Shown: in pieces, positions 41,101-52,400 of the stretch | Numbering within the stretch: position 1 is the first letter of the stretch | Layout of the letters: every line of letters starts with the position of its first letter | NCBI GenBank assembly: GCA_947650365.1 | Contig: OX393550.1 | Location: forward strand, 116,991,515-117,055,514 | Source of the DNA: Chamaelirium japonicum | Taxonomy: Eukaryota > Streptophyta > Magnoliopsida > Liliales > Melanthiaceae | Length of the DNA stretch: 64,000 nucleotides | Direction: 5' to 3' | The notes under the pieces: model-generated | What the model saw: only the letters and a program-made list of their open reading frames with translations | Databases searched by the model: none | Told to the model about the DNA's origin: nothing | Translations under genes and position numbers: made by a program

Positions 41101-41817
41101 ATACATGCCTAAATACTGATATTGGTAGAACCAGTTAACAAAAGATATGCAATTAATGAACATAGTCTGCAGTTTCTCAGTATTTATCAAAACATACATT
41201 AGTCGAATTAAAACCGTTTCAATTGTTTTCTGTTTGCACACAGATCTAATATTCATCAATTATGTGAAAAGCGCATTCAAACTGCAAGTTGAAGCCTAAT
41301 TGTTTGAAACACCAACACAGTTTATTCTAACCTACGTTTTCTGTCATAATTGATCTAAATTAGGAATAATCTCTTAGAATATTGTCATGTTCATATTTCC
41401 TTAAATTTTGTGATGAAACTCCCTTATCTTGATGCTGATTATAACTTTCACTGCTATTAGGCTAATTAAAATTGAATTCACAAACGTTGATTTGAATCAT
41501 AAAATCGAATTTATTCAATAGCACTCTGTCCACTAAAATTCCTCGATTATAAACCAAATAGGGGTTTTGGAATCACTAAATTGTCTGGCCAAGTAACAAA
41601 AAATTTTATAGTACACCAAATCGAATTAAACTACACAGAATCCACAAAAACATAATCTTGATTGGCAAGATTTTATATCAATCTCACAAGCACGTATCAT
41701 ATCGTGTTGGTTGGCTGTATAAGGGAACCAATCACATGCATCAACGAAAGAGATTTGATGTTACTAACCTTCGCCGATCTTCAACTCGACGGCATTCTCT
41801 TCCTCCTCTCTAGGCAT
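38087..41817 (-). CDS. NRPB4: RNA polymerase II subunit RPB4 (NRPB4), six exons, complete
   Basis: Exons 41817-41769, 40191-40083, 39976-39899, 39689-39656, 39568-39500 and 38164-38087, all GT-AG and in phase, give 138 codons and a TAA. This equals the usual length of plant NRPB4. It starts MPREEEENAVELKIGEEFL, then has CLMNAEVALIL, QQMSDDPANQISQVFEKS, RFSRYKN, the HRDC-like C-terminal half LCVLGNLCPETVEEAIAM, and ends SLIKKFE. RPB4 pairs with RPB7 to form the stalk of Pol II, needed for initiation and for mRNA export and decay in yeast. The short length and the LCVLGNLCPETVEEA core fit NRPB4 rather than the longer NRPD4/NRPE4 subunit of Pol IV/V. It lies about 3.2 kb upstream of the formin on the same strand; no operon-like link is implied. 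Confidence 0.96.
38165..39499 (-). other. NRPB4 intron 5
   Basis: 1.3-kb AT-rich intron; nothing else recognised. Confidence 0.8.
39500..39568 (-). CDS. NRPB4: NRPB4 exon 5
   Basis: 69 nt: LCVLGNLCPETVEEAIAM then VPSIK, between TTTCAG and GTATAT. Confidence 0.95.
39656..39689 (-). CDS. NRPB4: NRPB4 exon 4 (34-nt microexon)
   Basis: Completes an Asp codon and encodes TLSMHQLAEFE, between TATCAG and GTATGG; matches the ILSRHQLTEFE stretch of other plants. Confidence 0.92.
39899..39976 (-). CDS. NRPB4: NRPB4 exon 3
   Basis: 78 nt: VFEKSMQYVKRFSRYKNAS then TVRQVR, ending GA|GTATCC. Confidence 0.93.
40083..40191 (-). CDS. NRPB4: NRPB4 exon 2
   Basis: 109 nt: EFLNAKCLMNAEVALILDR through DDPANQIS, ending CA|GTGGGT. 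Joining to exon 3 restores SQVFEKS. Confidence 0.94.
40192..41768 (-). other. NRPB4 intron 1, with (GT)n microsatellite
   Basis: 1.6-kb AT-rich intron; GTGTGTGAGTGAG then a GT run at about 40,990-41,028. Confidence 0.8.
41769..41817 (-). CDS. NRPB4: NRPB4 exon 1
   Basis: 49 nt: MPREEEENAVELKIGE plus one base, ending GAAG|GTTAGT. First ATG of the conserved frame. Confidence 0.93.
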
Positions 41818-41984
41818 CGTAGAGAGGCGGGCACAGGAATTTTCAGACAAGATAGTGTCAGGGAAGAGCAAATCTAGCCGGGTTGTGAACGCCCACACCG
41901 AATAACCTATATTCGTCAAACGCATACACAGAAGAGAAACATGAATCAATATTAGAGACCTGAAAGTAAAGTAAGAGAGAGAGA

Positions 41985-42046
41985 GTGAGAGAGTTTAGAG
42001 AGAGAGAGTTTGGAGAGAGAGAGAGAGGAAGAGGAAGGGATGGAGG

Positions 42047-42124
<78 letters not shown>
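41985..42124. repeat. (GA)n microsatellite in NRPB4 5' UTR/promoter
   Basis: GAGAGA-rich from 41,970, with an uninterrupted GA run at about 42,049-42,123 (CT-rich on the gene's sense strand). It lies between the putative TATA box and the start codon; CT/GA tracts are common near plant start sites. It opens spurious frames on both strands. Confidence 0.92.
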
Positions 42125-42129
<5 letters not shown>

Positions 42130-42330
42130 CCGCGCATGAAGGGGATCGAGAGAAAGGAGATCGCACGAAGGGGAGGCTCACCGTTCACAGAAGATCGCTG
42201 CGGGACTTGAAGGGCTTGGTCGCGCACGAAGGGGATGGAGGGAAAGGAGAGGGGACGATGAACAGAGAGAGAGAGAGTGTGCCGCCTTTAAAAAGAAAAG
42301 CAGACAGAGGGAGAGAGAACTGGTGATGGG

Positions 42331-42338
42331 TTTATATA
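42331..42338 (-). promoter_or_regulatory. Putative TATA box of NRPB4
   Basis: TATATAAA on minus, about 515 bp upstream of the start codon, implying a long CT-rich 5' leader or a leader intron. Confidence 0.5.
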
Positions 42339-42340
42339 GA

Positions 42341-42542
42341 GGAAGCACGTGATCAGTCCTACTTGAGATGGGATTCGTCTATCCATCCGATCATCATCGG
42401 ATGGTCGCTAGGTTATTTATTTATTTATATTAAAACGATCACCACCATTTGAAAATAAAAAGGAGGAAACACGTGATTAGGATTCGTCCTTTTTCATGGG
42501 ATTGGTCTCTATTCATCTGATTATCATCGGATGGTCGCTAGG
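42341..42542 (-). promoter_or_regulatory. Tandem duplication in NRPB4 promoter, each copy with a G-box
   Basis: Segments 42341-42413 and 42464-42541 share GGAARCACGTGAT, GATTCGTC, ATGGGATT and the 3' block ATCATCGGATGGTCGCTAGG. CACGTG occurs at 42346-42351, 8 bp upstream of the TATA box, and at 42470-42475. bZIP and bHLH factors bind this hexamer; which factors act here is unknown. Confidence 0.65.
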
Positions 42543-42610
42543 GTAGGATTCTTTTCAAATATTATTTTAAAATAATAAATTATTTAAATGGATGCAATCG
42601 TTCTTAAATC

Positions 42611-42857
42611 TTATTTTTAAGAAAAAATTACACTTTACCTCTCAAAAGTTTAGTCCAAAATTACTTAACCCCCTTCTGAAAAAAGTGTTGTTCGTCCTAT
42701 AGTTTTAATCGTTAGCATATACCCCCTTCTCTCAACTAATAAATTTCCTCTTTAGTTATTTTCATTTGGCGGGGGGGGGGGGGGGGAGATGTTTATTAAC
42801 TATTGGGAGCAAGTGATTTTGGGCTCAACTTTCTAGGAGGTAAAGTGTAAATTTAAC
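42611..42857. mobile_element. MITE with TTACACTTTACCTC terminal inverted repeats
   Basis: AAATTACACTTTACCTCTC at the left end and its complement GAGGTAAAGTGTAAATTT at 42,838-42,855; similarity continues about 30 bp inward. Contains a 17-18-base G run (about 42,770-42,787). About 247 bp; family not assigned. Confidence 0.6.
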
Positions 42858-42894
42858 CTAATTTTCAAAGTGTCATTATGATGCACGTACTTTT

Positions 42895-44106
42895 AATGTT
42901 TTTAGGACCCTCACCCGACAACCATATGTAAATTATATACAAATTGAGCACTTCTTCCAAAAATATCCTCTATGCGTTTCGCCATGTGGCTCCTTAATTT
43001 TAGGATCGTTACCAAACTCTCTATATTTGGGGAGCTAAAATCTCCCCCTATTATCTTAGGAGCCCCACCCAACAATAATAAGTAAAAAATATACAAATCG
43101 ATCACTCCTCCCCAAAATATCCTCCAAGAGCCTCGCCATATACCTACCTATTTATGGGCTCAATAACAGACTCTCTATATTTAGGGAGTTAATTTTATCC
43201 CTATTTTCTCTATACTCCCACCCGACAAACATAAGTAAATAATATACAAATTGAGCATTCCTCCCTAAAACACCTTTCAATAGCCACATTATGTGTCTCC
43301 ATAAGTAAATTATGTACAAATTAAGCACTCTTTCCCAAAACACCCCCCAAGAATCTCGCTATGTGCCTCTCTAGTTTTTGAATCGCTGCCATACTCCTTA
43401 TATTTGGGGATTCAAGATTGCTCCATATTTTCTCAGGATCCCTACCCGATAACCATAAGTAAATTATATACAAATCAAGTACTCATTCTGGAAACACATT
43501 CTAAGAGTCTCGCCATATGCCTCCCTACTTTTGGGATTGCTACCAGACTCCCTATATTTGAGGACCAAAAATCGATCCCTATTTTCTCAGGACTCTCACC
43601 CGACAATCATAAGTAAATTATATCAAAATCAAGATCTCCTCTCAAAAACACACTCTAAAAGGCTTGTCATGTACATCTCTATCTTTGGGATTGCTACCAG
43701 ACTCCTTATATTTGAGGTGCCAAATTTTCTCTCTATTTTTTTAAGACCCCCACCCGACAATAATAAGTAAATTATATACAAATCGAGTACTTCTTTTCAA
43801 AACATCCTCCAAGAGCCTCGCAATGTGCCTTCCTAAAATAGGGGTCACTACATGACTTTCATATTTGGAAAACCAAAATCGCTCCCTGTTTTCGGTGAAT
43901 CCTTAACCGACAACCATAAGTAAATTATATACAAATCAAGTACTCCTCCCTAAAATATCCACAAAGAGTGTTGCTATGTGTATCACAATTTTTTCAATAG
44001 CTACCACACACCCTACATTTGGTGAGCTAAAATTGTTAGCTATTTTCTCTGGACCCCCACCAATAAACTATAAGTAAATTATATACAAATCGAGCATTTC
44101 TCCAAA
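42895..44106. repeat. 154-bp satellite, block 1
   Basis: About eight monomers. Neighbouring CCATAAGTAAATTATATAC blocks start 153-154 bp apart (43,451, 43,605, 43,759, 43,912). Monomer order: CAAATCGAGCACTCCTCC, CAAAACACCCTCCAAGAGC, GCCATGTGCCTCCCTATTTT, TGGGATCGCTACCAGACTCC, CTATATTTGGGGAGCCAAAA, TCAGGACCCCCACCCGACAA. Confidence 0.95.
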
Positions 44107-45359
44107 AACATATATGGGGGAGGATTACAGCTATCGTATGGCCCCCCTCCACCAGTCGATAAAAGGTTTAACCCTTCGGGATGTGGCATGATAAGAAGCG
44201 CTGAACTATCACGTGCTGAGTTATTACACAGACACTATAGAATAGAGAAAGAGAGAATTGACACATGGTATGATGACGAAGTTCGACCGACGCTTACGTC
44301 TCCGTGTGGTAAGATGCAACCTTTGAATCTACTATCTCTGAAGATATTGAACCACCCTCGGCAGGCCGAGAAGTTCTTACGCAGTTGAACAAAGGGTAGA
44401 GAAGGAGTTTGAAAACTAGAAAGCTCAAGGAGCTCTGGAAAACATAAAGTGGGATTCTGGTATGGAATTTTGAATCTGGAATATTTGTAGGGTCTGCTAT
44501 ATATAGCAGTTTGGGAATATCAAGAGTTTGATCAATATCCAGGGGAATTTACCAGACCCCCAATAGTATTTATAGGCCTCAAGCAGGGCTACGGGTCTTA
44601 CCGTCGCCTCCGTAGGTCCCAAGCTGAGTTGCGGGTCCTATCGTCATACTCGTGGGCCCCAGGTAGGGCTATAGGTCCCACTGTCAGGCGCTTGCCAGAT
44701 TTTGCACCCACAGTTACCCCCTCCCAGCTAGGGAGGTGTTAACATAGTTGGCTGGGACTCCCTGGTGCAAACACCAGTCACTCGTCTGCTAACCCCCTGT
44801 CCGGGGCCGATCGTCGTGCGCATCTACCAACCTGTAATCCGGGGCCGACCGTCATGCTTGTCAACCCCCCTGACAGGGGCCAGTCGGGTGCTTGTTTGCC
44901 GACCCGTTGTCCGAGCCAACCCGCAGTGCGGGGCTGATTGTTGCACGTCTACCGACCCATTGTCCGGGCCGACCATTGTCTATCTGCCAACCCCCTGTCT
45001 AGGGCCGACCATTGTGCTAGCTGACCCCTGCCAAGGGTCGATCGGGTGCGTGTCTGTCGAGCCATTGTCGAGGTCCGACCATCGTGTCGCCGACCTCCTA
45101 CCGTAGTTTGACTATCACGCAGGCGGGCAGTCTGTGCCGGCGAGCGATTAGTTGCACAAGCCGCCCTACAGGTCCCACTTTCGGGCATTAACCGGATTCT
45201 GCACCCATACCCCTTCCCAATCATCCAGGTGCTAACCTAGCTGGTTGGGACACCGTCGTGCAAACGCCAGTGGGCAGAGGCACGAGCGGACAATCACGTA
45301 GGCTGGTAGAGGGGCGGGGGTTCGATGGCGACAGAGGGCATCGAGGGGTCGAGAAGGGT

Positions 45360-45555
45360 GGTAGTTGGTTGCAAATAAAGGGGAAGGGGGGATGCAAACA
45401 AAAGGGAAAGGGGGGTCAGTTGCAAACAAATGGGAAGGGGGGGTTGCAACAAAAGGGTAAAAGGGAGGGGGGTCGGTTGCAAACAAAGGGGATGGGGGTT
45501 GCAGCAAAAGGGCAAGGGGGAGTCGGTTCCAAATAAAGGGGAAGGAGGAGTTTGA
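45360..45555 (+). repeat. G-rich minisatellite
   Basis: Imperfect units of about 25-30 bp, GTTGCAAACAAAGGGGAAGG followed by further G runs. Confidence 0.8.
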
Positions 45556-45639
45556 AGCAAAAAGTGCAAAGGGTGCAAGAGGGGTGGGATCGGCAAGGTG
45601 CACCGCCCAAAAAAAAGGAGGGGGATCGTGAGCCGGAGC

Positions 45640-46020
45640 CATGTTCAACGAGACGTAGCGGCTGTGTCGCGGACCAAAATTTGTCGATTCGAGAGGCCTT
45701 GCATCCTCGCACGACCATCTATGAGGTCGTCCAGAGACGAAGGAAGAATAGAGTTAGGACGAGCACCGGATTTTGAAGGAAAATGGCAATAAAACCAATT
45801 CGAAAACTCGTGCAAGAGTTTAGGAGTAAGAAATGCGACCCGGAGCCGCATTCGACGAGAGGTAGTGCGTGCATCTTGGATCAAAATTTGTCGATTGCAG
45901 AAGCACTGCGATCCTCGCATGACCCTCTACAAGGTTGCCCAGAAATGAGGGAAGAAGGGAGCTAGGACTAGCATCAAAATTTGAGAAAAAAACGGGATAA
46001 AAATCGAGTCGAAAACTCAA
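45640..46020 (+). repeat. Diverged 190-bp tandem duplication
   Basis: Copies at about 45,640-45,805 and 45,835-46,010 share GAGCCRCATTCRACGAGA, GGWYCAAAATTTGTCGATT, GCATGACC/GCACGACC and AATTCGAAAACTC/GAGTCGAAAACTC. Confidence 0.75.
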
Positions 46021-46483
46021 AATTCAACTTTGGATGGGGCTCCCCTCACGTTGTTCGATGGAGGAGTGAAACAGAGGTGGGGTCGGTTAAAGGTGCACAT
46101 CCCCGTTGGGGTAGGGGAGTTGGTCAAGGTGTGCACCCCCCGAAAAAAAAGGGGTAGGTGGTCAGTTGCACAGGAGAGCAAAGGGGGGTGGGGTGCTTCG
46201 GTTTCAAAACCAACAGGGGGTCTCGGTTAAGGGGGTTGGTTTCTGGAAAACAGAAAGTGGGATTTTGATCTAGAATTATGGATCTGGAATATTTGTCGGG
46301 TCTGCTATATATAGTAGTTTGGGAATATCGGTGATTTGGTCAATATCCGGGGGGATTTACCATACCCGAATAGTGTATGTGGGCCCCAAGCAAGGCTGCG
46401 GGTCCCACCGTCGCCTCTGTGGGTCCCAAGCAGGGCTACATGTCCTATTGCTGGACGTTTGCTAGATTTTACACTCACAACAT

Positions 46484-49400
46484 CCTCCATGAGTCTTGCC
46501 TTGTGCCCCTATTTTTAGGATCACTACCATACTCCCTATATTTGAGGAGCCAAAATCACTCCTTATTTTCTCACGAGCCCCACACGATAACCAAAATTAA
46601 ATTATTTACAAATCAAGTATTCATTCCCAGAACACCCACCAAGAGACTCGCCATGTGCATCCCTATTTTTTTGATCGCTACCAAACTCCCGACATTTGAT
46701 GAGTCAAAATCGTTTCCTAGTTTCTGAAGACCTCTACCCGTAAACTATAAGTAAATTATATACATATCAAGAATTCCTCCAAAAACACTCTTCATGAGCC
46801 TTGCCATGTGCCCCCTATTTTTAGGATCGCTATCATACTCCCTACATTTGGAGAGCCAAAATTGCTCCCTATTTTCTTACGAGTCCCACACGACAACCAT
46901 AAATAAATTATATATAAATTGAGCACTCCTCTCCAAAACACCCTCCAAGAGACTTATCATGTGCCTCTCAATATTTGGAATCACTACCAGACTGCTAACA
47001 TATGGAGAGCCAAAATCGCTTCCTATTTTCTCACGACCCCAACTCAACAACCATAAGTAAAATATAAATAAATAAAACACTCCTTCTAGAAACACACACT
47101 ATGAGTCTTGCTATGTGCCTTTTTATTTTTAAGATCACTGTTAGACTCCCTTCGTCTGAGGAGATAAAATCGCTCCCTATTTTATCAAAACCACCAATTG
47201 ACAGCCATAAGTAAATTAAATACAAATCGAGCACTTCTCCCCAAAATAACCTCCAAAAGCCTCATCATGTTCCTTACTATTTTTATAATCACTACTAGAT
47301 TCCATATATTTGTAAAGCCAAAATCTTTCCCAATTTTCCCAGGACTACCACCCGATAATCGTAAGTAATTATATACAAATCAAATACTCCCCACCAAAAC
47401 ACCCCTTAAAGAGCCTCGGGATCCAAAATTGATTACTATTTTCCAAGGACCACCACCTGATAACCACAATTAATTATATACAAATCGAGTAGTTATCCTC
47501 AAAACGTCCTCCAAGAGCATTGCTGTGAGCCTTCCTATTTTTGGGTTTGCTACCATACTCTCGATATTTAGGGAGTAAAAATCACTTCCTATATTCTCAG
47601 GACCCCCACCCGACAACCATATATATATTATAAATAAATTGATCACTTCTTTCAAAAATACCCTCTATGAGCCTCACCATGTGGATCCCTAATTTTAGGA
47701 TCATTACTAGACTCCCTATATTTTGGGAGCTAAAATCTCGCCCTATTATCTTAGGAGCCCCACCCGACAATAATAAATAAAAAATTACAAATTGAGCACT
47801 TCTCCCCAAAATACCCTCCCAGAGCCTCGCCATGTGCCTAGCTATTTTTGGGCTCGATAACAGACTCTTTACATTTGAGGAGCTAAATTCACTTCTTATT
47901 ATTTTAAGACTCGCACATGACAAACATAAGTAAATTATATATAAATCGAGCATTCATTCTCAAAACATCCTTCAATAGCTATATCATATGCCTCCAAAAG
48001 TAAATTATGTACAAATTGAGTACTCCTCCCCAAAACACCCTCCGAGAGCCTCGCTAAGTGCCTCTTTATTTTTTGAATCGCTACCAGACTCTCAATATTT
48101 GGGGATCCAAAATTACTCCCTATTTTATCAGGACCCCCACTCGATAACCATAAGTAAATTTTATACAAATCAAGTACTCATTCCAAAAACACACTCTAAG
48201 AGTCTCGCCATATGCCTCCCTATTTTTGGGATAGCTACCAGACTCCCTATATTTGGGAGCCAAAATAGTTCCCTATTTTCTCAGGACCCCCATCTGACAA
48301 TTATATATAAATTATATACAAATCAAACTCTCCTCCCGAAACACTCTAAGAGTCTCACCATGTACCTCCGTATTATTGGGATCACTACTAGACTCCTTAT
48401 ATTTGGGGAGCAAAAATCGCTCCATATTTGTTTAGAACCCCCACCCGACAATAATAAGTAAATTAGATACAAATCGAGCACTCCTCTCCAAAACACGCTC
48501 CAACAGCTTCACAATGTGCCTTCCTAAAATTAGGATCGTTCCTAAACTTCCATTTTTGGAAAGCCAAAATCGCTTCTTATTTTTTTCAGAACCCTTAATA
48601 AACAACCATAAGTAAATTATATACAAATCGAGTACTCTTTCTTAAAATACTTACAAAGAACGTAGCTATGTGCATCCCAATTTTTTCGATCGCTACCAGA
48701 CTCCCTATATTTGGTGAACTAAAATTGTTCCCTATTTTCTCTGAATCCCCACCCGTAAACTATAAGTAAATTATATACAAATCGAGGATTTCTTCAAAAA
48801 CATCCTCTATAAGCCTTGTCTTGTGCCTCTTGCTACCATACTCCCTATATTTAGGGAGCCAAAATCACTCCTTATTTTCTCATAAGCCCCACACAATAAT
48901 CATAAGAAAATTATATACAAATCGAGCACCCTTTTCCAAAACTCCCTTCAAGAGACTCACTATTTGCCTCACTATTTTTGAGATCACTACCTAACTTTCT
49001 ATATTTGGGGACCCAAAATCGCTCCCTACTTCCTCAAGACCACCAGTAGATAACATAAGTAAGTAATATACAAATCAAGCACTCCTTCCATAAATAACCT
49101 CCAAGAGTCTCGCCATGTGCCTCCCTATTTATGGGATCCCTTCTAGACTCCCAATATTTATAGAGCTAAAATCGGTCCCTATTTTTTCAAAACCTTCATC
49201 CGAAAAACTTACGTAAATTATATACAAATCAAGCACTCTTCATCAAAACACATTCAAAGAGCCTCGCTATAAGCCTCCCTATTTTTGTAATCGATATCAG
49301 ACTCCCTATATTTAAGAAGCCAAAATTGTTTACTATTTTCTAAGGACCACCACCCATCAATCATTAGTAGATTATATACAAATCGAGCAGTCCTTCTCAA

Positions 49401-52400
49401 AACACACTACAAGAGCATTGCTATCAGCCTCCCAATTTTTGGGATAGCTACCTTACTCCCTATATTTGGAGAGCAAAAATCACTCCTTACTTTCTTAGCA
49501 CCCCCACCCGACAACTATGTATAAATTATAATCAAATCGAGTACACCTTTCCAAAATACCCTCCAAGTGCCTCGCCATGTGGCTCCTTAATTTTAGGATC
49601 GTTACCAGATTCCTTACATCTGGGGAGCTAAAATCGCTCCATATTATCTTAGGAGCCCCACCTGATAAAAATAAGTAAAAAATATCCAATTCGAATACTC
49701 CTACCCAAACATCCTCCAAGTGTCTCGCCATGTGCCTCCCGATTTTTGAGATCGATACTAGACTCCCTATATTCGGGAGCCAAAATTGCTCCCTATTTTC
49801 TCAGGACCCTCAACCTTTAACCATAAGTAAACCATATATAAATCGCTCACTTCTCCCTTAACCATCCGCAAAGTGCCTCGTCATGTGCCTCCCTATTTAT
49901 TGGATCACTACTAGACTTCTTATATTTAAAGAACCAAAATTGTTCCCTATTTTTTCAGGACCCCTACTCGTAAAACCTAAGTAAATTATATATAAATCGA
50001 GCACTCCTCCAAAAACACCCTCCAAGAGCCTCACCATATGTCTCTCTATTTTTAGGATCGCCACAAGACTCCCTATATTTGGGGATCCAAAATCGCTTCC
50101 TATTTTCTAACGAGCCCCACACGATAACCAAAAGTAAATTATATAAAAATCAAGAACTCCACTACAAAACACCTCCAAAAGGCTCGATATGTGCCTCTCT
50201 ATTTTTATGATCGCTATAAGACTCTCTAAATTTGGGGATCCAAAATTATTCTTTAGTTTCTAAGGAACCCTACCTGATAACCATATGTAAATTATATAAA
50301 AATCAAGTACTCCTTCCGAAAATATACCCTAAGACTAAGAGTCTCGCCATATGCCTCTTATATTTTGGGATTGCTACGAGAATCCTTATATTTTGGGAGG
50401 TAAAATCATTCCTTATTTTCTCAAGACCCATACTCGAAAATATACAAATCAAGTACTTCTCTCGAAAATATGCTTTAAGAGTCTCACTGTGTACCCCCTA
50501 TTTTTGGGATCGCTACTAGACTCCCTATATTTAGGAATCCAAAATCGCTCCCTATTTTCTCAAGACCCTTACCCGATAACAATAGGTAAATTACATACAG
50601 ATCGAGTACTCTTTTCCAAAATACCCTCCAAGAGCCTCATCATGTGCCTCCCTAAAGTTAGGATTGCTACTAGACTCCTTATTTTTAGGGAGCCAAAATC
50701 ATACTCTATTTTATCAGAACCCCCAATCGATATCACCAAATTATATAAAAATCGAGCCCTCCTCTCTAAAACTCCTGGAAAGAGCGTCGCCATGTGCATC
50801 TCTAATATTTTGATCGCTATCAAACTCCCTATATTTGGTGAACCAAAATCGTTCCCTATTTTCTAAGGAACCCCTCGTAAACTATAAGTAAATTATATAC
50901 AAATCCAACATTCCTTCAAAAACACCCTCTATGAACCCTACCATGTGCCCCATATTTTTAGGATCGCTACCATACTCCTCACATTTGGAGAACCAAAATT
51001 ACTCCCTATTTTCTCACGAGCCCCACACGACAACCACAAGCAAATTATATAAAATCAAGCATTCCTTTTCAAAACACCCTCTAAGAGACTAGACATGTAC
51101 CTCTCTATTTTTGGGATCACTACCAGACTCGCTACATTAGAGGAGCCAAAATCAGTAACTATTTTCTCACAATCCACACCCGACAACTATAAGTAAATTA
51201 TATATAAATCAAATACTCTTTTTTGAAAACATACTCTATGAGTCTTGCCATGTACCTTATTATTTTAGGGATCATTACCAGACTTTCTATATTTTTGAAG
51301 CCAAATCACTCTCTATTTTCTCAAGATCACTAACAAACAATAATAAGTAAATTATATACAAATCGAGCACTTCTTTCGAAAACAACCTCCCAGAAACTCA
51401 TTGTATGCCTTTCTATTTTAGGGATTACTACTAGACTCTAAATATTTATGGAGTCAAAATCGCTCCCTATTTTTTTTCTAGATCACTACCCGATAACCGT
51501 AAGTAAACTATATATAAATCAAGCATCTACTCAAAACACCCTCTAAGAGCTTTACTATGAGCCTCCCTATTTTTGAAATCGATACCAGACTCCCTATATT
51601 TAAGAAACAAAAATCGCTCATTATTTTTCCATGACCACCACCTAATGACCATAAGTAAATTATATACAAATAGAGTAGTCCTCCTCAAAACACCATCCAA
51701 GAGCATCGCCATGAGCCTCTTTATTTTTAAGATCACTACCATACTCCCTATATTTGGGAACAAAAACTACTCCCTATTTTCTTAAGACCTCTACCCGATA
51801 ACCATAAGTAAATTATATACAAATCAAGCACTCCTTCCGAAAACACACTCTATTAGTCTCACCATAAGCCTCTCTATTTTGGAGATCGCTATCAGAATCC
51901 TTATATTTGGGGATCTAAAATCGCTTTCTATTTTCTTAGGACCCCCACCCGACAGCCATAAGTAAATTATAAATAAATCAAACACTCCTCTCGAAAACAT
52001 ACTTTATGAGTCTCGGCATGGGCCTCCTTATTATTGGGATCGCTACCATATTCACTATATTTGGGGAGCCAAAATTGCTCTCTATTTTCTTAAGACCCTG
52101 GCCATAATATAATAAGTAAATAATATATAAATCGAATACTCCTCCCTAAAATACCCTCCATGAGCCTTTTCATATGCCTCCCTAAAATTGGGATCGCTAC
52201 TAGACTCCCTATAGTTGGGGAGCCAAAATCGCTTCCTGTTTTCTCAGGATCCCTAACCGACAACCATAGATAAATTATATATAAATAAAGCACTCCTCCC
52301 CAAAATAGCCCCAAAGAGTGTTGCCTTGTATATTCCTATTTTTTTATTTATACCAGACTCCCTACATTTGGTAAGCCAAAATCGTTTCCTATTTTCTCAG

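Larger units (their letters stand above)
44112..46478. mobile_element. Non-coding composite element inserted in the satellite
   Basis: AACAT at 44107-44111 and 46479-46483 brackets 2,367 bp unlike the satellite, and the monomer resumes after it. Two direct repeats (about 44,435-44,705 and 46,235-46,473) share GTGGGATT, GGAATATTTGT, the palindrome TGCTATATATAGCA, TTTGGGAATATC and GGTCCCA-rich ends. Inside are CCGACC/GGGGCCGA repeats (44,790-45,110), a second copy of the 44,680-44,780 segment at 45,170-45,270, a G-rich minisatellite and a 180-bp duplication. No coding domain. It may be a non-autonomous LTR element, but TG/CA termini are not clear. Confidence 0.65.

Noticed and set aside
41952-42326. 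Ser/Leu-rich and Arg/Glu-rich frames around the GA repeat
   Set aside because: Dinucleotide repeat translations in the NRPB4 5' region.
45232-45718. Pro/Phe-rich frames of 100-138 codons on minus
   Set aside because: Result of the G-rich minisatellite; several frames open at once, no domain.
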